Shown here one piece after another: positions 34,739 through 46,438 of a stretch of DNA of 64,000 nucleotides. The translations under genes and the position numbers were made by a program. Under the pieces are notes generated by a model that saw only the letters and a program-made list of their open reading frames with translations, ran no database searches and was not told the DNA's origin. Origin of the DNA: Isoetes taiwanensis (lineage: Eukaryota; Streptophyta; Lycopodiopsida; Isoetales; Isoetaceae); assembly GCA_021234155.1 (NCBI GenBank), contig JAJEKV010000059.1, positions 62,001 through 126,000 on the forward strand, given 5' to 3'. Every line of letters begins with the position of its first letter. The first letter of the stretch is position 1.

Positions 34739-36638
34739 TTTCCTACAATTTCCTAACTTTGCAGCTCTTCCTTGCTTTTTGAGCTTTTATAATCTGTATT
34801 TTCATCATTCATTTGTAACGCCCTGTCTTTATTCATGGCAATAGCTTTGTTCTTGCTGCCAGAAAAGCTGCATAAGTTGTCATTTCAAACGCAATTCTGT
34901 TTTGCAGCATGTGAAATGCCACTTTAGTTCTCTATGAGTTCAGAATGTCTAGTTTGCTATATGCCACTCAACTTTATCTAGCCTTTCCTGTGATATTTGC
35001 GAGAGAAAATGTAAAATTGTTCCTGCTGTTTGCAGAGATCCAGCACATGCCTCACAAATCTTCAACCTTCAAAAAGCGAAAGAAATTACAAATATTCAAG
35101 ATACCAACAAAAAGGAATCAATCATGATCGCATGGCATGAGATTCAGCGGCTTACCTGAAGACCTCAGTCCTTGGTTGCGAATGTGAAAAAAATAAACTA
35201 AAATTTTGAGATGGTGATGCGACCCGGCAATAGGTGCGGGACTTGGCATTTAAAACGTAGTTATTTAATTTATAAGAACTTGCAATTCTCTCCAAAATAC
35301 AAACTTGAAAAACAGTTACATAAAGCTATAGGCCAAAACACCATTGAGAGTCCATAGGCCAAAACTACAAAAAGCCGACAAGTCATGCCAATTGGAGATG
35401 GGTGCGGGGAGTGACGGATCATCCTATGCCAATAAAAACCCGAACAATAAATTTATTTACACCTATATACATGTGCATGTGCTTTTGTTGGGCGTGGAGA
35501 AAAAAAATATTATCATGCCAACATCATTGATTCCCCAAATCCACAAAAATGCTCTAGATTCTTTATATACAACATGGTTTGAATTCACTATAAGCTATGA
35601 AGGAACCAACATGGGCAAATACAATAAAGCTAATAAAAAGATAACAAAGCGTAAGCGAAACCCGATCAAAGACCTTTGTATTTGTGATCTTGCCCACAAT
35701 GTGGCAACATTTCTTTGTTACAAAAGCTTGATCTTCTATGTGAATTCTGCTTTACCACATGCACGCTTTGCTCATCAAATGTCCAAATATCTCATGCAAA
35801 CCTCTAAATATCGCCATAAATAAACCAATTTAAATGATAAGCATTAAGATAATCAACCAATGCAAAACATAAGAGATTTTCAACATGTTAATCAATTCTT
35901 ACACGAATACTACGGTCCATTCCTAGCAAATCATTCACCCATAATCTCAACATGTTAATCAATTCTTACACGAACACTTACGGTCCATTCCTAGCAAATC
36001 ATTCACCCATGAGCGGCAGCTTGATGCTTGTGATAGTCAAAAGAAACACGAAGATAGCATAGGCGCAACCCGCCGGAAAAAGCGGCTTAGGGCTTCTAAA
36101 GGTCCATTCCTAGCAAATCATTCACCCATGAAGCGGCCTGATGATGACTACATTTGCGGCTTAAACTTTTCAGGGCTAGCAATCGGCCTATTCTTATCTT
36201 CCATTTTTTCTCCGAATCGTCTTTTCTAAGCTCTTTCCCGGGCTGGCAATCCGGCCCCCTTTTTCTCTGAATCATCTTACGCCCGGACATGTTTTTCACG
36301 TGATGGATAAGCAGTTTCGTATATATCCGACCCTATGCCTGCATATCCGGTTGTGAAGCGAATGATCGACTCTGCCATTCTTCCTTCAAAGTATCCGGCC
36401 CCCCTTTTTTCTCGAATCATCTTCTATTCTAACTATTTCCCTTTAAATCTTAGATATTTTTTATCTTTTAAGTGATGGATAAACAGTTTTATTTAAGCAT
36501 ATCCGCCCTATGCCTAAGCGTGTCATATCAAAAACAATTAGGGGCGTTGAAACTTCACGCGGAAAATATCCCATGACATAGAGCCAAGCATCAGCGGCCC
36601 TTCTATTCTAACTATTTCCTTTAATGCCATAGGATAAG

Positions 36639-36933
36639 CGCCTTCCCACGCCAACCAAGAATCTAACAAAAAAAACACAAAAAAAACATCTAAAGAAACT
36701 GACGTGGCATCATCTCCTCCATTGGCTTGATCAAATCTGGAGCGTCCAAATTAGGGCTGGGTCCAACACTTACACAATAACATTATCGCCTTCCTCGCCA
36801 ACCAAGAATCTAACAAAAAAAACACAAAAAAAACATCTAAAGAAACTGACGTGGCATCATCTCCTCCATTGGCTTGATCAAATCTGGAGCGTCCAAATTA
36901 GGGCTGGGTCCAACACTTACACAATAACATTAT
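36639..36933. repeat. Tandem duplication of the Helitron A 5' end
   Basis: A 147-148-bp unit starting CGCCTTCC and ending CAATAACATTAT occurs twice in a row (36639-36786 and 36787-36933). Only the outer copy continues into the TC terminus. The inner copy is cut 8-9 bases short of it. The unit also carries GGGCTGGGTCCAACACTTAC. Confidence 0.9.
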
Positions 36934-37110
36934 AATATAGGATAAAGAATGTTTCAATGACACAATTTGTAACAACACATGAAGGTGAGTAATAATTTTT
37001 TTTGTAAAAGACAGACTAAAGGTCCAAATCAAAGTCTTCGTCATTCTTTTTGCTTGTTTCTGCTGTGCCAGATTCTGTAGTCTGAACCTTTTCTTGTGCC
37101 TTACCCTTGT

Positions 37111-40100
37111 CTATTCTGCAGTGTCTTCAGGAATGGTAGCTAGTGCCACTTCTTTCAGCTCTGTAAAAGTAGCTTCATCCTCTAAAGAGCTAGTGAATGG
37201 AGGCTGTATCTCAGAAGGGGTCAGCTTGGCAAAATCGGACGAGGATTTGGCGCCTAACTCTTGGTGCTCATCTGGTAGAGTAGGCAAGGCTGCCAGTCTC
37301 ATCTTGATGAATTGCACAGCTTCTTTATCAATGTCCACTGCTAGACAATTCCGGCCCTTCTTAAGTGCACAAGCTATTGTTGTACCAGAGCCAGAGAAGG
37401 CATCAAGCACCCAATCTCCTGGACGTGAAAACATGTCTAGGAGATGGTTGATTAGCTTTTGAGACTTCTGATAGTGATTAACAATTCTACCTTGTGCACT
37501 AGGGTCTTGTAGCTTTTGAAGCACAGCTGGAAATTCCAAAACATTAGAAAAATTCTGGCATGTTGCTGTGTTAAAATGCTCCATGGTGCGTTTGCCATCG
37601 AAACTCCAGTAAGCAACATGGAGGTATTCAACCTTACTCAGCACCCTCGGCCAGCCGCCATGGTAGTTTATATTTGTTTTGTACCTGTAGAAATTAGAGT
37701 CGTGTCACTAACGAAAACAGAACAAAAAACAAACAAAGAGAACAAGTCAAAGACAATCTTATTCTGGAATAGAAAACTAAAACAGAAAGAAGAAAGAAGC
37801 CCAACGTATTCCAGAATAAGGTACTCGCCAAACCAAATTCTCATAACCAGCTTGCACTGGGGATCCGAAATGATTTTTGAACGTGGACTCCACAAGACGC
37901 CAGTGCTTGGCCGTTGTGACTTGTTTGATGCCGTCGACGAAAGCGTTAAACTCTGAAAATTTAAAAGGCTGACCGTCGTAACGGCTGTCTTTTAGTTTAA
38001 AGCCATAGGGAAGGTCTGCTATGACTAGTGTAAAATCATGTGGCTTTACTGTTCCAACCAGTTTAGTGCAGTCCCCGTGGATGATAGAAAACAAATTATT
38101 TTGGTCGTACAAACTAAACTTTTCATAATCAGAAGGCTCCACTTCTAGAGTCCTCCTATCTGCCAGTGTTCTTTCTTCTCGTGCCAGTCTCACGAGGTGC
38201 ATGAAACCTTCTGGCAGGTCCTTATTTTTCTTCTTGTCCTGCAAACAAAGGGGAGATTGAGACAGAGACAAGTCAAATATGACGTGTTTAGTCAGCGTAC
38301 CCATCCTTCAAAATTTGGTGCGTACTGAACAATACGCTCGTCGGATGTAGCTATGGGGTAAAGCTCCTTGCACCTCTCCCACGTTTCCACGTTAAGTTGC
38401 TCCATCAGAAGTCTGGCAGGTGATAACATTTTTTTGGCTTGAAAGAAAACCACAGCAGTTTTAGCAGTTGGAAAGTGAAAACGTAAAGTAAACTATCTTC
38501 CTGCCAAGTAAACTTATTCTAGAATACAAGTGCCTTAGACAACATTTTTGTTGTTGCAGTAGTGTATGCATTAGGAATTTTTTGAGATCATAAAAGGGCC
38601 TTCTAAGAACTGCTGACTAAGCTATATGAACTACCAATCAGAAAACAGAACTGGTAATCCAGTCAGCAAAACAATTATAACTAACTCACTGGATCACATT
38701 TTCTAGCATAAGTGTTGATAGGAAAGTCCAAATGAGCTCTTGTTTGGTGCAATAGATAGATCTCATTGAGATCTTTCCAAACTTCGGTGGTTTGCATATG
38801 TTTTAGCCCCGTACGATAGTAAAAAATGGTAAAAACCACATTTTTTGGAATTTTGACAATCATAAGTGGTTAAAATACATGTAAAGATCTCAACGAGATC
38901 TATCTATTGCACTAAACGAGAGCTCATTTGGACTTTTCTATCAATAGTTATGCTAGAAAATGTGATCCGATGAGAGTTAATTATAACGATTTTCTTGGAC
39001 CGGACCCAAATCGAACTCTAATTTCTGATTGGTAGTTCATTTATCTTCATTTGGCTTAGTTGGCATGTTTTGAAGGCCCCTTTTTAATCTCAAAAAAACC
39101 CTAATGTCCAGAATACACTTTAACTGCGGAGAAGGAGCGAAAGTGTATTCCGGAATACACTTCTACAACGCAACAAGTTAGAGTGTGTATTCCAGAATAC
39201 GTTTTCGCTGACTGAAAGGATCCGAAGTGTATTCCAGAATACACTTTAACTGCGGAGAAGGAGCGAAAGTGTATTCCGGAATACACTTCTACAACGCAAC
39301 AAGTTAGAGCCTGTATTCCAGAATAGGTTTTCGATGACTGAAAGGATCGGAAGTGTATTCTGGAATACACTTTTACACTACAGGAAAATGAAGATGTATT
39401 CTGGAATACACTTTCGATCCCTCGAGGGTGAGAAAGCATTTTGAGGAGTACCCGACTGCTGTTATCTTAAGGTAGTTGTAGAATTCTACAAGTGAAAAGG
39501 CAGCAATGATGGTAATGCTTACTTGTGCAACTCCTTCGACATTTCTTCGAGTGTGAACTCCTTGTCCACCACCTTCTGCAGAAGCCGTTCTAGTAACTTT
39601 CAGGTGTCGGTAAACCCCCGCATCTCTCCCTCCGGGCGTGAAGGTGATAGTAATTTCTTTCTTTGGCACGTCGGTGCCTTTCTTCTTCTCCGAGACCTTG
39701 CCTTTACTTTTTAGCTCACCATGCTCAAACATATTAAATATTTCATTTTGGAGCTCCCAGATCTACAAACAAAATAAGAAACTTAAAAGCTAGTTGCACA
39801 CTAAATTTTATTCTGGAATACGCTTGTAACATACCCGGCCATCCCTGAATGCTAGCTGAAACCAGTTGTCATGACCATTGAGTGACGCCCGTTTGTTCGC
39901 CTCGTCGTATTTAAGGCAACACTCAATGGCACAAGCTTCTTTAAGTTCAAGGGAGTACTGTGGCTTCTTTAAATCCTCTCCGTACTTTTCCTTGAAGATG
40001 ACATATTCTCTGTGCATAAATCTAATTTTATCGACGAAGCTCATTTTTAACTTGTACTCGTTGTCAACGTTGTGAGTGTTGGCAACGATCTTGGCTTCTT

Positions 40101-41760
40101 CGTCGGTCAAACCACAGTAGACTGCACAGAGGACAGACAAGTACCTAGGATTGTTTTTTTCTTTGTATAATTGCCTCCTGGCCTTGAAGCTGTGGTTCCC
40201 ATCCAAAACATAATGCGTATATGTGTCCGCATTTTCTCTATCGTACTCTGCAGGAGTTTTGCACTGTTCTCTATCAACAAGAACAACAATAGGAGCAACA
40301 TGGGCGTTTGGATTGCTCTGAATTCTGTCCTTGAGGTTCCTTAGATGATCTGCATATATCTTTCGAACCTGCAGTGGTCGTTCTCCAGCTTCATTTTTTG
40401 GAGGAAGCTTCATTGATGTGACTGGCAAATAAATGAAACCTTGCACAAATTTGTGCAGGTTAATCTCTTCCATTTTCTCTGCTGTTTTATCAACCTTTTT
40501 TTCTTTAATGGCAACACCAGGTGCTTTGCCCTTCCCCTTCTTCTTCTTGTGTGCTTCCTGAGGAGCATCTTCTATTACAATTACAGCAGTTTTCCTTTTT
40601 TTAGGCTCTTTAGCAGCTATGGTTTGCCTCTGCTTCTTTGGCGGTGGTGATGGTGGCTGCTCTTCCGAATCTGATGGACTCCCTGATGGGCTCGCAGACC
40701 TTGATGGACTCCCTGATCCATTCCCTTGGTCTTCCTCTTCCCCCTGCTCTGACTCGCTGTGGGCGAAGTCTTCGCTTTGTGTGCTTCGAACGTCGTTGAT
40801 TATGGCACTGAGCGATCTCTTGTTGATATAGTGAGAAACATACTTGTAAAGTGCCAGTGGGTTTACTTTGACCAATCTAAAAAAGGCTTCATCTACATGA
40901 ATGAAACCTTGGGATGTTGCAAACGATAGTCTCCCTTGTTGTCCCGACTCCCCAGCTACTTCACTCACAGCTTGTATGGTGCCCATGCAGACAAATTCTC
41001 TGTCATCGTACCTTTTTGCACCAGGGCTCCGACAGACATGTAAGAAAGTAAGGGTACTGTACTTTCCAGCTGTACCCCTTGTAAAGAACCACTGAGTTTG
41101 AAAGTTCTCGTAAATCCCAGGCGCAATAGTATCATCAACCCGTTTCTTGCTGCCTTCTTGCCTGTACAAAATGTGAGTAAACACAATTTTTTTAGTGAAA
41201 ACACTGGCATAAAACTATTCCAGAATACACAATGTCTTAAACAAATGATAAAAAGAGTACAGAAAGAGGACAAAAAGGCCAAAACAACAATGCGCCCTTG
41301 ACAAAAAAACAGGCCCAAACAAGTCTAAAAAGCAGAAAAAACGCCTAAAATTGACGAGAAAATGCGAAAAAATTGTCCTTTTAAAATCAAAAGTCACGAA
41401 AGTGTATTCCAGAATATACTTCCACCTTCGCGAAGGTGTATTCTGGAATACACTTCAAAGTGTATTCCGGAATACACTTCAGCAGACACATTGAAGCAAA
41501 AGTGTATTCCGGAATACACTTTGGCTTCGCCTTCACGCGAAGGTGAAACTGTATTCCAGAATAAGAAACAAGCTTAAAAATGATTGTACGTTGTACTTTG
41601 TTGCTTACCTGTCCATGCCTTCTCTATGTGGATCGGAATACAGTCTCTGAATATTATATTCGAGGCGCTGGCGCTGGCGACTTGAGCTCAGAGACTGGAA
41701 TACGCAACTGAAGGCGCCAAAATTTCCTTTTAAAGGTATCCATTTCGTCTTGCTCGTTTT
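37111..41760 (-). CDS. ParB-like domain / beta-class DNA amino-methyltransferase, six exons
   Basis: Predicted DNA modification enzyme, methylating adenine-N6 or cytosine-N4. Exons on the minus strand: 41760-41609, 41161-39835, 39762-39523, 38412-38301, 38238-37829, 37684-37111. Exon 1 is open for 50 codons (KWIPLKGNFGAFSCVFQSL) and has no start of its own except ATG at 41616, so an upstream first exon is likely. Exon 2 has a Ser/Lys-rich, NLS-like linker (KKQR, KKRK, KKKKGKGK), then a ParB/Srx-like fold with VAPIVVLVD and YVLDGNHSFKARRQL. Exons 5-6 hold the catalytic domain: motif IV as ADLPYG (a DPPY variant), then WYKTNINYHGGWPRV, then motif I DAFSGSGTT and LAVDID. The order IV before I is the beta class of bacterial and phage enzymes. 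Exon 3 has a problem: the good C-terminal frame (KLLERLLQKVVDKEFTLEEM) is one base off from the N-terminal frame, with a TGA at 39600-39602. The copy may therefore be broken there. It diverges from the transposase gene. Confidence 0.82.
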
Positions 41761-41890
41761 CTATGTGAAGTGGAATACATTTAGCCTTACTGTTCTGCTC
41801 GAGTGTATTCCGGAATAGCTTTTAGTTTGCCTTTCACTTAATTGTTACATGAACTTCTTCTTGTACCAGGTGGGCTTGTATTCGGGAATA
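37760..41890. repeat. Cluster of about 18 TATTCYRGAATA palindromes in introns and flanks
   Basis: The 12-bp core TATTCYRGAATA (centre CG, CA, TG or TA) occurs at 37760, 37807, 38515, 39146, 39188, 39230, 39272, 39314, 39356, 39397, 39809, 41216, 41405, 41439, 41463, 41505, 41552 and 41806, with a variant (TATTCGGGAATA) at 41879. Several extend to 22-24-bp perfect palindromes: 39141-39162, 39267-39288, 41458-41479, 41499-41522. All lie in introns or the intergenic promoter region, and I saw no full copy in any exon. Part of the cluster is a ~126-bp tandem duplication (39109-39360). The core includes TTCNNGAA, so it also resembles a two-unit heat-shock element. Confidence 0.9.
38569..39106. mobile_element. 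538-bp foldback MITE in a methyltransferase intron
   Basis: Long inverted arms of about 215 bp: outer ends CATTAGG (38569) and CCTAATG (39106), then TTTTTTGAGAT..AAAAGGGCCTTC, GAACTACCAATCAGAAA, ATTTTCTAGCATAA and TGCAATAGATAGATCTC, all mirrored on the other side with scattered mismatches. The loop is about 95 bp. It has no coding capacity. It sits between exons 3 and 4 and could form a strong hairpin in the pre-mRNA. Confidence 0.85.
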
Positions 41891-41950
41891 AGAAAAGCTA
41901 TGCAGTAGAGAAAGTTTCTCATTTCCCTACACTGTTTTGCAGTTCTTAAG
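41761..41950. promoter_or_regulatory. Candidate bidirectional promoter of the large element
   Basis: This ~190-bp gap separates the first recognised methyltransferase exon (minus) from the transposase start codon (ATG at 41951, plus). It contains two copies of the TATTCYRGAATA-type motif (41806, 41879). The true 5' exon of the methyltransferase may also lie here. No clear TATA box was picked out. Confidence 0.4.
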
Positions 41951-44236
41951 ATGACAAACCGCTTCGTCAACAAACTTCCACCACCTTTCGTTGTCTCAAG
42001 CTCGTCTAGTTCTGAGGACACGCTCGGGAACAACTTCTTTTCTTCTGAAGACCGGTATTCTCCGACTCCTACCTCTACTTCATCGTTCTTGCTTCTCGAA
42101 GAGACACCGAGTCCAGCATGTAACAGACTTCCACCACCCTTCCAACCGTCACCAAGTCAAGTAGACATGACACTGGAATCTCCTTCCAAAGCATCACCAC
42201 CAGTTCGGAGCATGCTGCCACCACCCTTCGTTCCATCCCCCGGACCTACAGATGCTCCACAACAACGGGTGCTCAAGAACAAGATACCCCCCCCCCCCTT
42301 TTGTAGTTTTGCCCCCTTCGTGCAAACATACAAGGAACACAGAAAACACAGAAGACTGTGAGATTCACTATAATTTCTCTCACCAGGACTTCACTACAAA
42401 TGAGGACGATGCTGCAGCATGTACTCCTCTTCACACAACGGTTGTGACACATGGATTTGCAGAATTCTAGTCCGCTCTAAAGGACATGTTTGCAAGAACT
42501 CCTTTTCAAGATGGTACAAGAACAGCTGATGCCACAACCTCTTATGGGCCATCACCATCCTTTAACAACTGTACTACCGCCTTTTCCGGGAACAACTTCC
42601 ATTGGTCTGTTTTCCTCTACAAATACACCAATCGGAGACAGGAGGAGGTTACCCCTAGAGTAGAAGTTTCATCGAAGATGATGACACCAAACGGAACAAG
42701 GAGATTACATGTTCTCCAGCCAATCTTCAAAGAAATTCAAGGTGGATTTTAGTTTGAGAGCATGCTCTTCTGTAAGAAGAAGAAACCTTATGGATGAACA
42801 CAAAATGAGAAGACTCCTGAGAACTAAATGCTGCTCATTGGGTTGCATCAACAGATTTAACATGGCCAAACTACGAAAGATTTAGAGACAACTTCTGAGT
42901 TCAATGACATTGGCGCACTGAATGCCTACTTAGCTTATCATGTAAGACCAGACCGCAGCACCTTCTTGCACTACATTAACCGTGAACAAGTCTGCTAAAA
43001 ATGCTTCATGGTTGTCCACCGTCTAGGGCCCTGTGGACCAAGAAGAGTTGTAACTATGCATGCCCTGGCTGCTGTTACATGGATGGAGAAATATTTTAGA
43101 GAGACATGTGAGAAGTTGCCTAATAGCAACATGTATCATCTCACAGACAATATTACAAAAAAAGACAAGAATACAAAGAGACATGCATTCAGTTTCAGCA
43201 CATCTCTTACTCACACTTCACCAGACTGTGGAAAAGTGAATTTGGCCTTGTGAAAATTCCAAGGAGACATAGAATGTCTGTTTGCTCGAGATGTGCAGAA
43301 TTAAAAAGTCAACGAGAAACTGCAAAGACAGAGGTCGAAAGAAGTAAGCTCATGTCCTCCATCCTATCACTTGCTTTGAAGAAAATTTTTTTAACCTGAT
43401 TTCTTTTACAGACATTGTGCAACAGAATCTTGCCAGACATCGTGAACAACAAGTAGCAGAGAGAAGAAAGCTCGCCAAACACAGAAAAAAAGCTCTTGAA
43501 CGTCCACTGCAATATATGTCCATTGTAATTGATGGAAAAAAAGACAACTCTACCCCATTTCCTAAATATTCCAAAAGATGTGCCAGAGGAATGTTTTGTT
43601 AAAGTCCACCTTGTAGGAGCCATGGTCTTTAAAGGAAGTCTAAAGTGCAAAGTATTTTTGACGTATCCAAACTTGCATGGTGACCCAAACCTGACAATTA
43701 CAATCCTTAATAAGGTCCTGTGCGAGCAAGAGCAACTACCACCTGTGCTCTACTTGCAACTTGACAATACTACAAGAGAGAACAAGAATCAAACACTCTT
43801 TGCTTATTGTGCTATGCTAGTGGAGCTAAGGATCTTCAGAAAAGTAAAGCTCGGATGTTCAACAGATTTTCTGTGCGCCTTAGAAGGAAGAAAGCTTTTT
43901 GTCTTCCTATTTTATTTCGAGTCATTGAAGATTCTTACACTCCTATTCCAGTGGTCGAGCTTCTTAAAGAGACTGCAGACTTTAGAGAGTTTGTTTTTCC
44001 TCAACGTTCAGATAGAGAACTGGCTGTGAACAAGTTGAATGATCTTACCTTTCAACATCACATCAAGTTCTACTTGAAGGATGGAGAAAGCTTCTTACAG
44101 GGGAAGAAGTACACCACAACTAAGGATTGGAGTCCAGCAGAGGGATTGCACTTCCTTAAATTTGTTCCAGACCATTGCCTCCAGGGAAAATTTTAAGGGA
44201 CCTATAATTTTGTATAAGTATAATGAATTGGCCATT
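41951..44236 (+). pseudogene. DUF7869-type transposase, 5' part, decayed
   Basis: Predicted DDE/RNase H-like transposase of the large element. The start (MTNRFVNKLPPPFVV) opens a low-complexity region in which PPPF is repeated four times. After frame changes near 42360 and stops in 42730-43000 come KCCSLGCINRFNMAKLRKI, DIGALNAYLAYHV, then KIPRRHRMSVCSRCAELKSQ, an intron (about 43345-43410), and HREQQVAERRKLAKHRKKAL. The core follows: YMSIVIDG, KKTTLPHFLNIPKDVPEECF, VHLVGAMVFKG, LYLQLDNTTRENKNQTLFAY (the conserved DN..ENKN motif), and MFNRFSVRLRRKKAF. Two parts of the family pattern are missing: the few residues after IDG, and the G-H-T-H-x-D-x-D stretch expected before MFNRF. Both losses coincide with frame shifts (about 43535 and 43840-43850). 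The frame then runs to PIILYKYNELAIP with a donor (CTTGTAAAA) at about 44240. The rest of the gene is at 50.2 kb. Confidence 0.75.
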
Positions 44237-45245
44237 CCTTGTAAAATATGCCCCCAAAAGTGTAGCTTGAACTGGCCATTTTTCCTATTTTTTTCTAATG
44301 CGGCTGCAACCCAATTGGCGATTTCTGAACCAAATCCTTTATTATAAAGTTTTAGTGTATGTCGTGCATAAAACCCTAAAACTTTCGACGGCGCAGATTT
44401 GATGAAATCAATGGATCGGACCGCTTGGATTTAATCTAAAGATTGGACGGTCCAATTTTTCCCTCCTAGCTCTCGCTCTCGCTCTTCCTTTCCTTTACAA
44501 TAGCCGGATTTGATCGATCGGTTACTTGAAGGTTCGATAGCCAGTGCTTGCCATGGTTTCCTTGCCCTTCTTCTTGCTCTATGCCGGATTTGATGTTTCG
44601 GTTGCTGAAGAAGCCAGTCTCTTGCCGATTTTCCTAAGAGGCTATGGATAGAACTCACAGATCTGCATCATCTCAGGAGCACATTGAATGGCATAGCCTT
44701 GAGCTGGTTCTCATTCCGGTGCACTGCCACCTGTGGAATACAGTCTGCTTGAGCAGTTTGGCTTGCCTTCTATCCACAAAAATGATAAGTGCAAACAGAG
44801 GATGGAGCCGTTCAAGCTTATCAGTTGGTGACTTAAACAACATATGCAATTCTCATTCCAATAATCTTCCTGCTCCTGGTGAGTGTATTGGAATATTTTC
44901 ATTGCATTGCTGCTTTTAGAAGAAAAAGGTGCAAATTTGTATGTTTGCTCTCTTTTAGTAGAAGGTTCTAGCTTTAGATTTTGAAGTAAGTTTTTTCCTT
45001 CTGTGATTCTTAGTTTCCAAGACAGACATAAGCATATTGTGATCGATAAAACAAAATGGGTATTGATTACATGGTGGGTATTTTATGTCTGATAAATCGG
45101 CCCTAGCCATTCATGTGAGGTGAATCGGTTAACCATTCTGGTGCATAAGGAAGACTAGATAAATTTTTATGTTGTTTGCTTATGTTGCATGCTGATGAAT
45201 GGGTTCCAACAGGCATAGTTCCGTTCAGCAACAAGGGCTGCTCAT

Positions 45246-45559
45246 TGTCAAGGTTGCACCAAGGAAGGGAGAGAAAGGGATGCACACTGAATTCCGAGAG
45301 CGCAAGCTCCCAAAACAAAGCAAAAAGGAATTGTATTCAATGCTATCAATACATGACATACAATGATATAAACACAACGGTGATACTAAGAATAGTCTTA
45401 GCCGTTCACCCACCGCCCACTAATAACAGTCGTTACTTAGTTAGGTCGGCGCTCAGTGCTGATAAGGTGCTTTGTCAGCACTTATGTGCTGAGTGCTGTC
45501 AGTGCTGTGACATCACGTCTAGCAGCAAGATGGTGATCTCGATATCATATATCTCGACA
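45246..45559 (-). repeat. 3' LTR of the copia element
   Basis: 314 bp, with TGTC/GACA ends and TSD CTCAT on its left. Because the element runs on the minus strand, this left copy is the 3' LTR. Confidence 0.93.
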
Positions 45560-46438
45560 CTCCTCCTTGATGAGAGATCGCCATCTCCATGCTCAGCCTC
45601 CTCCTCCTGGAGATAAGATCTGAATCTTGGTCAAGGCTTGCTTAATCAGGGTCATCCGAAAAGCTCAAAAACCAAGTTTGCATGAAGAGATCGGCTCTAT
45701 TCTCTCTGGTAGGTAAATAGACCTGCTGATCAACTACTGTATCAGGAACAGTAAGTCGAGAAGGATTGTCTTTGATATCCATAATTGTTTTGCCAAGAGG
45801 AGGATGAAAATTGTTTTCATGCATATCCTCGATGTAGGCAATAGAAGTATCAAAGATGATTACTCCGTTAAGGCTTGTGGATTCAATAACCACAAATGCA
45901 GCTACTCCAACAATGTTAGTTCGAAATTCTCCATGAAAATCAAACCTTAGTACCTTCGCTTGACCTTGATCAAGTGTTGCTAGAAGTAAAGAGTCAATTG
46001 CTCCTCCTTGCTTTAGAATCATGATCATATATGATGCATATTCAACTCCTCCTTGATCAGGATGATTAAAATCATCTCCTGGATCAGATGGGTCAAGATC
46101 TCCTCCTAGATCGGATGTGTCAAGATCTCAAGGCCGTGATCGTAAAACAACGGGGTCTTGTAAGCACCGGCAGTGCCGGAAGTGTTGGAAGTCTTTGTAA
46201 GTCTTTGGAAGTTTCGTAATCCCAACGTAAAAATCAGGTTGATCGGGTGTTAGACCCCTCGAGTGCCTCCTTGCATAAACGCTGCCAAAGTATCAGAAAT
46301 GAATGCCACTTGATGAAGTGTTGCTACATTGCCTGAAAATGGAGAGATGAAGGCCACATCAAGATATCCTAGCTCAATGGCTGAGGTATCTACTAATCCT
46401 TGCTTCAAGGTGCTGAAATATTAGAAATTGGCATCCAT

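Larger units (their letters stand above)
31861..36942 (-). mobile_element. Helitron A, non-autonomous, 5082 bp
   Basis: Read on the minus strand it starts TCCTATATTATAATGTTATT (5' end at 36942, flanked by A) and ends with the hairpin GCCCAGCAACGCTGGGC plus ACCATTACTAG (3' end at 31861, flanked by T). These are Helitron hallmarks: 5' TC, 3' hairpin then CTRR, insertion between A and T with no duplication. The last ~75 bp match Helitrons B and C. No Rep/helicase gene lies inside, so it must be mobilised in trans. It is inserted in the left terminal region of the ParB-methyltransferase element. The interior has a ~60-bp tandem repeat (about 33139-33258) and a ~65-bp repeat (about 35885-36015, with AAATCATTCACCCAT). 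Confidence 0.85.

Noticed and set aside
35344-35823. 159-codon plus-strand frame
   Set aside because: No family pattern, AT-driven composition and no splice or promoter context; it lies inside non-autonomous Helitron A.
37111-41760. Bacterial contamination or misassembly as the source of the methyltransferase gene
   Set aside because: It has several introns with plausible splice sites, an NLS-like basic linker, a MITE in one intron, and plant transposons on both sides.
39109-41890. CRISPR-like array
   Set aside because: The repeats are short palindromes at irregular spacing in introns of a eukaryotic gene; the spacers are not uniform and no Cas genes are present.
37760-41890. Palindromes as simple heat-shock elements
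   Set aside because: Each site has only two TTC/GAA units, while functional elements usually need three or more, and most sites lie deep in introns. Kept only as an alternative.
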